Below, one piece after another: positions 13,846-15,131 of a DNA stretch of 15,131 nt. Both the position numbers and the translations under genes were made by a program. The stretch is taken from assembly GCA_964405075.1 (NCBI GenBank), contig CAYOMP010000055.1, forward strand, positions 1-15,131, read 5' to 3'. This stretch comes from CAYOMP01 sp964405075. Lineage in GTDB: Bacteria; Bacillota; Clostridia; Lachnospirales; Lachnospiraceae. Position 1 is the first letter of the stretch. Every line of letters begins with the position of its first letter. The notes under the pieces were generated by a model. That model was given only the letters and a program-made list of their open reading frames with translations. It was not told the origin of the DNA and ran no database searches.

Positions 13846-14622
13846 TTACAAAATATTCCTGTATATTTTCAAATCCTCATCCTTAAACACATTGAAAACG
13901 ACTTTCTTTATTCTATCATCATTATTAAGAAAGTTCTTTACGGTAGCTGTAGCAATCTCTGCAGCTCTTAACTGTGGAAATCGAAATACACCTGTTGACA
14001 AACAACAAAAAGCAATTGATTCTACACCAGTATCCGCTGCTAGTTTTAAGCATTCTCTATAACAGCTTGCAAGCAGTTCTTCATCCTCTCTAGTAACTTC
14101 CCACTGAATAATAGGTCCTACCGTATGGAGTATATATTTTGCAGGCAGATTATAACCCGATGTTATCTTTGCCTTGCCAGTTTCTTCCTCATGTCCCTGC
14201 TTTGTCATAATCTCATTCATTTCAAGGCGCAACTGAATTCCTGCGTAGGTGTGAATAAAGTTATCAATACAGGCATGCATCGGTGAAAAGCATCCAAGCA
14301 TTTGTGAATTACAGGCATTTACTATTGCATCACATTTTAAAGTCGTGATATCTCCCTGCCAGATGTATAGTCTTTTATCAGATGCTACCGGTTTTAAGTT
14401 TGCCACATCCGTAATCTCACGTTCCTTATTTCTTTCTAATAGATAATCATCCTGAATTCTTAAAAATCCCTGACTGATTGGTTTTGGCATTCTGACATTC
14501 ATCAGTGACCGAAGCAGATTCTCCTGTCCCTTCTTATCCTTTGGAATCTTCTGTCCTCGGGATCGGATTTCTTCTTTCAAGAGATATTCAATTAAATATT
14601 GTCTTCTTTCATCCTGTGTCAT
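13846..14622 (-). CDS. Zinc-type macrodomain protein, ADP-ribosyl hydrolase
   Basis: A 258-residue protein with an N-terminal helical extension (about 1-80) and a macrodomain (about 84-258). Seen: GDITTLKCDAIVNACN (90-105), the ADP-ribose-binding start; GCFSPMHACIDN (110-121), with Cys111, His116 and Cys118 in the arrangement of zinc-dependent macrodomains; TSGYNLPAKYILHTVGP; and the phosphate loop STGVFRFP (209-216). Members linked to class M sirtuins in Staphylococcus and Streptococcus remove the mono-ADP-ribose that the sirtuin attaches. Here the start codon overlaps the sirtuin stop (ATGA), with AAGGGGG upstream, so the pair is translationally coupled. It is the last gene of its operon. 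Assignment to the zinc macrodomain group is firm; the target protein is unknown from this window. Confidence 0.93.
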   Translation of the reverse strand: MTQDERRQYLIEYLLKEEIRSRGQKIPKDKKGQENLLRSLMNVRMPKPISQGFLRIQDDYLLERNKEREITDVANLKPVASDKRLYIWQGDITTLKCDAIVNACNSQMLGCFSPMHACIDNFIHTYAGIQLRLEMNEIMTKQGHEEETGKAKITSGYNLPAKYILHTVGPIIQWEVTREDEELLASCYRECLKLAADTGVESIAFCCLSTGVFRFPQLRAAEIATATVKNFLNNDDRIKKVVFNVFKDEDLKIYRNIL

Positions 14623-15131
14623 AAAATAATCCCCCTTATATCCGTAATTGCCCTTGACATATCATCGCCAATTCCGATAGCTCGCTCTCCAAAGCTTTCC
14701 GGAACCACTGCCTCATCCATATTCAATCGAATCAGGCTGTAAGATGCATTTTCCCGTACTAACTTTTCAAAAGGAAAACGAATAATAATCGGAGTATTAA
14801 ATCCTACACCAAGCTCCAAAAGCACAACTCTTTTTGTCTTATTTTGCACAAGAAAATCTGCATATCTGTCAGCAGCCTCATGCCACTTCTCATCTTCTAC
14901 AAAATAATTATCACATCGAAGATGCATAGCCATTTTTCCACCACATACAGGACATTTTGGTACAAGTTTAGATGGAATCAGACAATCCTTTCTCTCGGCA
15001 TCCATCTTCCGAAACATTTCTTCTGCTTCATATGTTTTTGGATGACATCCTCTCTGACATTGGATTTTTCCATAATCACCCTGGGTTGCAAATATTCTAT
15101 CTGATGTAAATCCTGCCTTATAAAACTGATG
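14619..15131 (-). CDS. Class M sirtuin (SirTM), protein ADP-ribosyltransferase, 3' part
   Basis: The last 170 residues of a sirtuin, open to the right edge of the window; the NAD-binding start lies outside. The frame enters at HQFYKAGF and TQGDY, then Cys25/Cys29 (IQCQRGC) and Cys60/Cys63 (CPVCGG) form the zinc-binding module (numbered from the edge). The second Rossmann part follows (VVLLELGVGFNTPIIIRFPFE), then NASYSLIRLNMDE. This pattern is that of the M-class sirtuins found fused in operons with macrodomains, which ADP-ribosylate lipoylated GcvH-like carrier proteins in Gram-positive pathogens. The canonical His-x-x-Ala-Gly site appears changed near the edge (a Gln stands close by), consistent with the reported loss of the deacetylase His in this class. 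A GcvH-L or lipoate ligase gene, if present, would lie to the right. Confidence 0.9.
   Translation of the reverse strand, partial: HQFYKAGFTSDRIFATQGDYGKIQCQRGCHPKTYEAEEMFRKMDAERKDCLIPSKLVPKCPVCGGKMAMHLRCDNYFVEDEKWHEAADRYADFLVQNKTKRVVLLELGVGFNTPIIIRFPFEKLVRENASYSLIRLNMDEAVVPESFGERAIGIGDDMSRAITDIRGIIL

Noticed and set aside
1..15131. CRISPR array, insertion sequence, integrase or prophage
   Set aside because: No regularly spaced repeats, transposase or integrase motifs, or att-like duplications were seen; the repeats present are promoter-linked pairs or terminator stems.
1..15131. tRNA or rRNA genes in the intergenic gaps
   Set aside because: No cloverleaf-like T-arm (GGTTCGANTCC) or rRNA conserved segments were found in any gap.

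Overview
The window looks like a low-GC Gram-positive chromosome, most likely class Clostridia and plausibly Lachnospiraceae. The support is AT-rich DNA, purine-rich AGGAGG-type ribosome binding sites before nearly every gene, a Gram-positive-type LexA box before uvrB, a tryptophan T-box leader, and long-stem intrinsic terminators. This is inference from style and gene families; there is no rRNA or other marker gene. Every gene I accept lies on the minus strand, so transcription runs from high to low coordinates.

Layout, right to left in transcription order. (1) 15131-13846: the 3' part of a class M sirtuin (SirTM) overlaps by 4 nt a zinc-type macrodomain hydrolase. Together they form a writer/eraser pair for protein ADP-ribosylation, closed by a terminator at 13686-13740. 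(2) 13579-12367: two overlapping flavodoxin-fold genes sit behind a near-consensus promoter, which is flanked by two identical TGACATATTGTCA palindromes exactly 63 bp apart; a strong terminator follows. (3) 12219-11027: a single-domain EamA transporter and a CPBP intramembrane protease. (4) 10828-9790: an HxlR-type regulator and an isochorismatase-family cysteine hydrolase, each preceded by the same 19-nt element (18/19 identical). (5) 9486-5673: a 7-TM hybrid histidine kinase with a C-terminal HPt domain, 1 bp from a response regulator that carries one dead and one intact receiver domain, together forming a likely four-step phosphorelay. (6) 5495-3787: a stand-alone TrpB2-type tryptophan synthase beta chain under a T-box whose specifier (UGG) and acceptor-binding bases (UGGC) both fit tRNA-Trp. 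(7) 3691-281: uvrB and uvrA under an SOS box.

The main anomaly is at the left end. uvrA stops after 447 residues, about half the normal length, and within 24 nt the start of an unrelated PP-loop ATPase (TtcA-like) begins without a Shine-Dalgarno sequence. This is either a real deletion or rearrangement that inactivated nucleotide excision repair, or an assembly join. No tRNA, rRNA, CRISPR array, insertion sequence or integrase was seen. The most attractive biology is the SirTM-macrodomain module at the right edge, the doubly supported Trp T-box, and the two candidate operator pairs (HxlR region and flavoprotein region).
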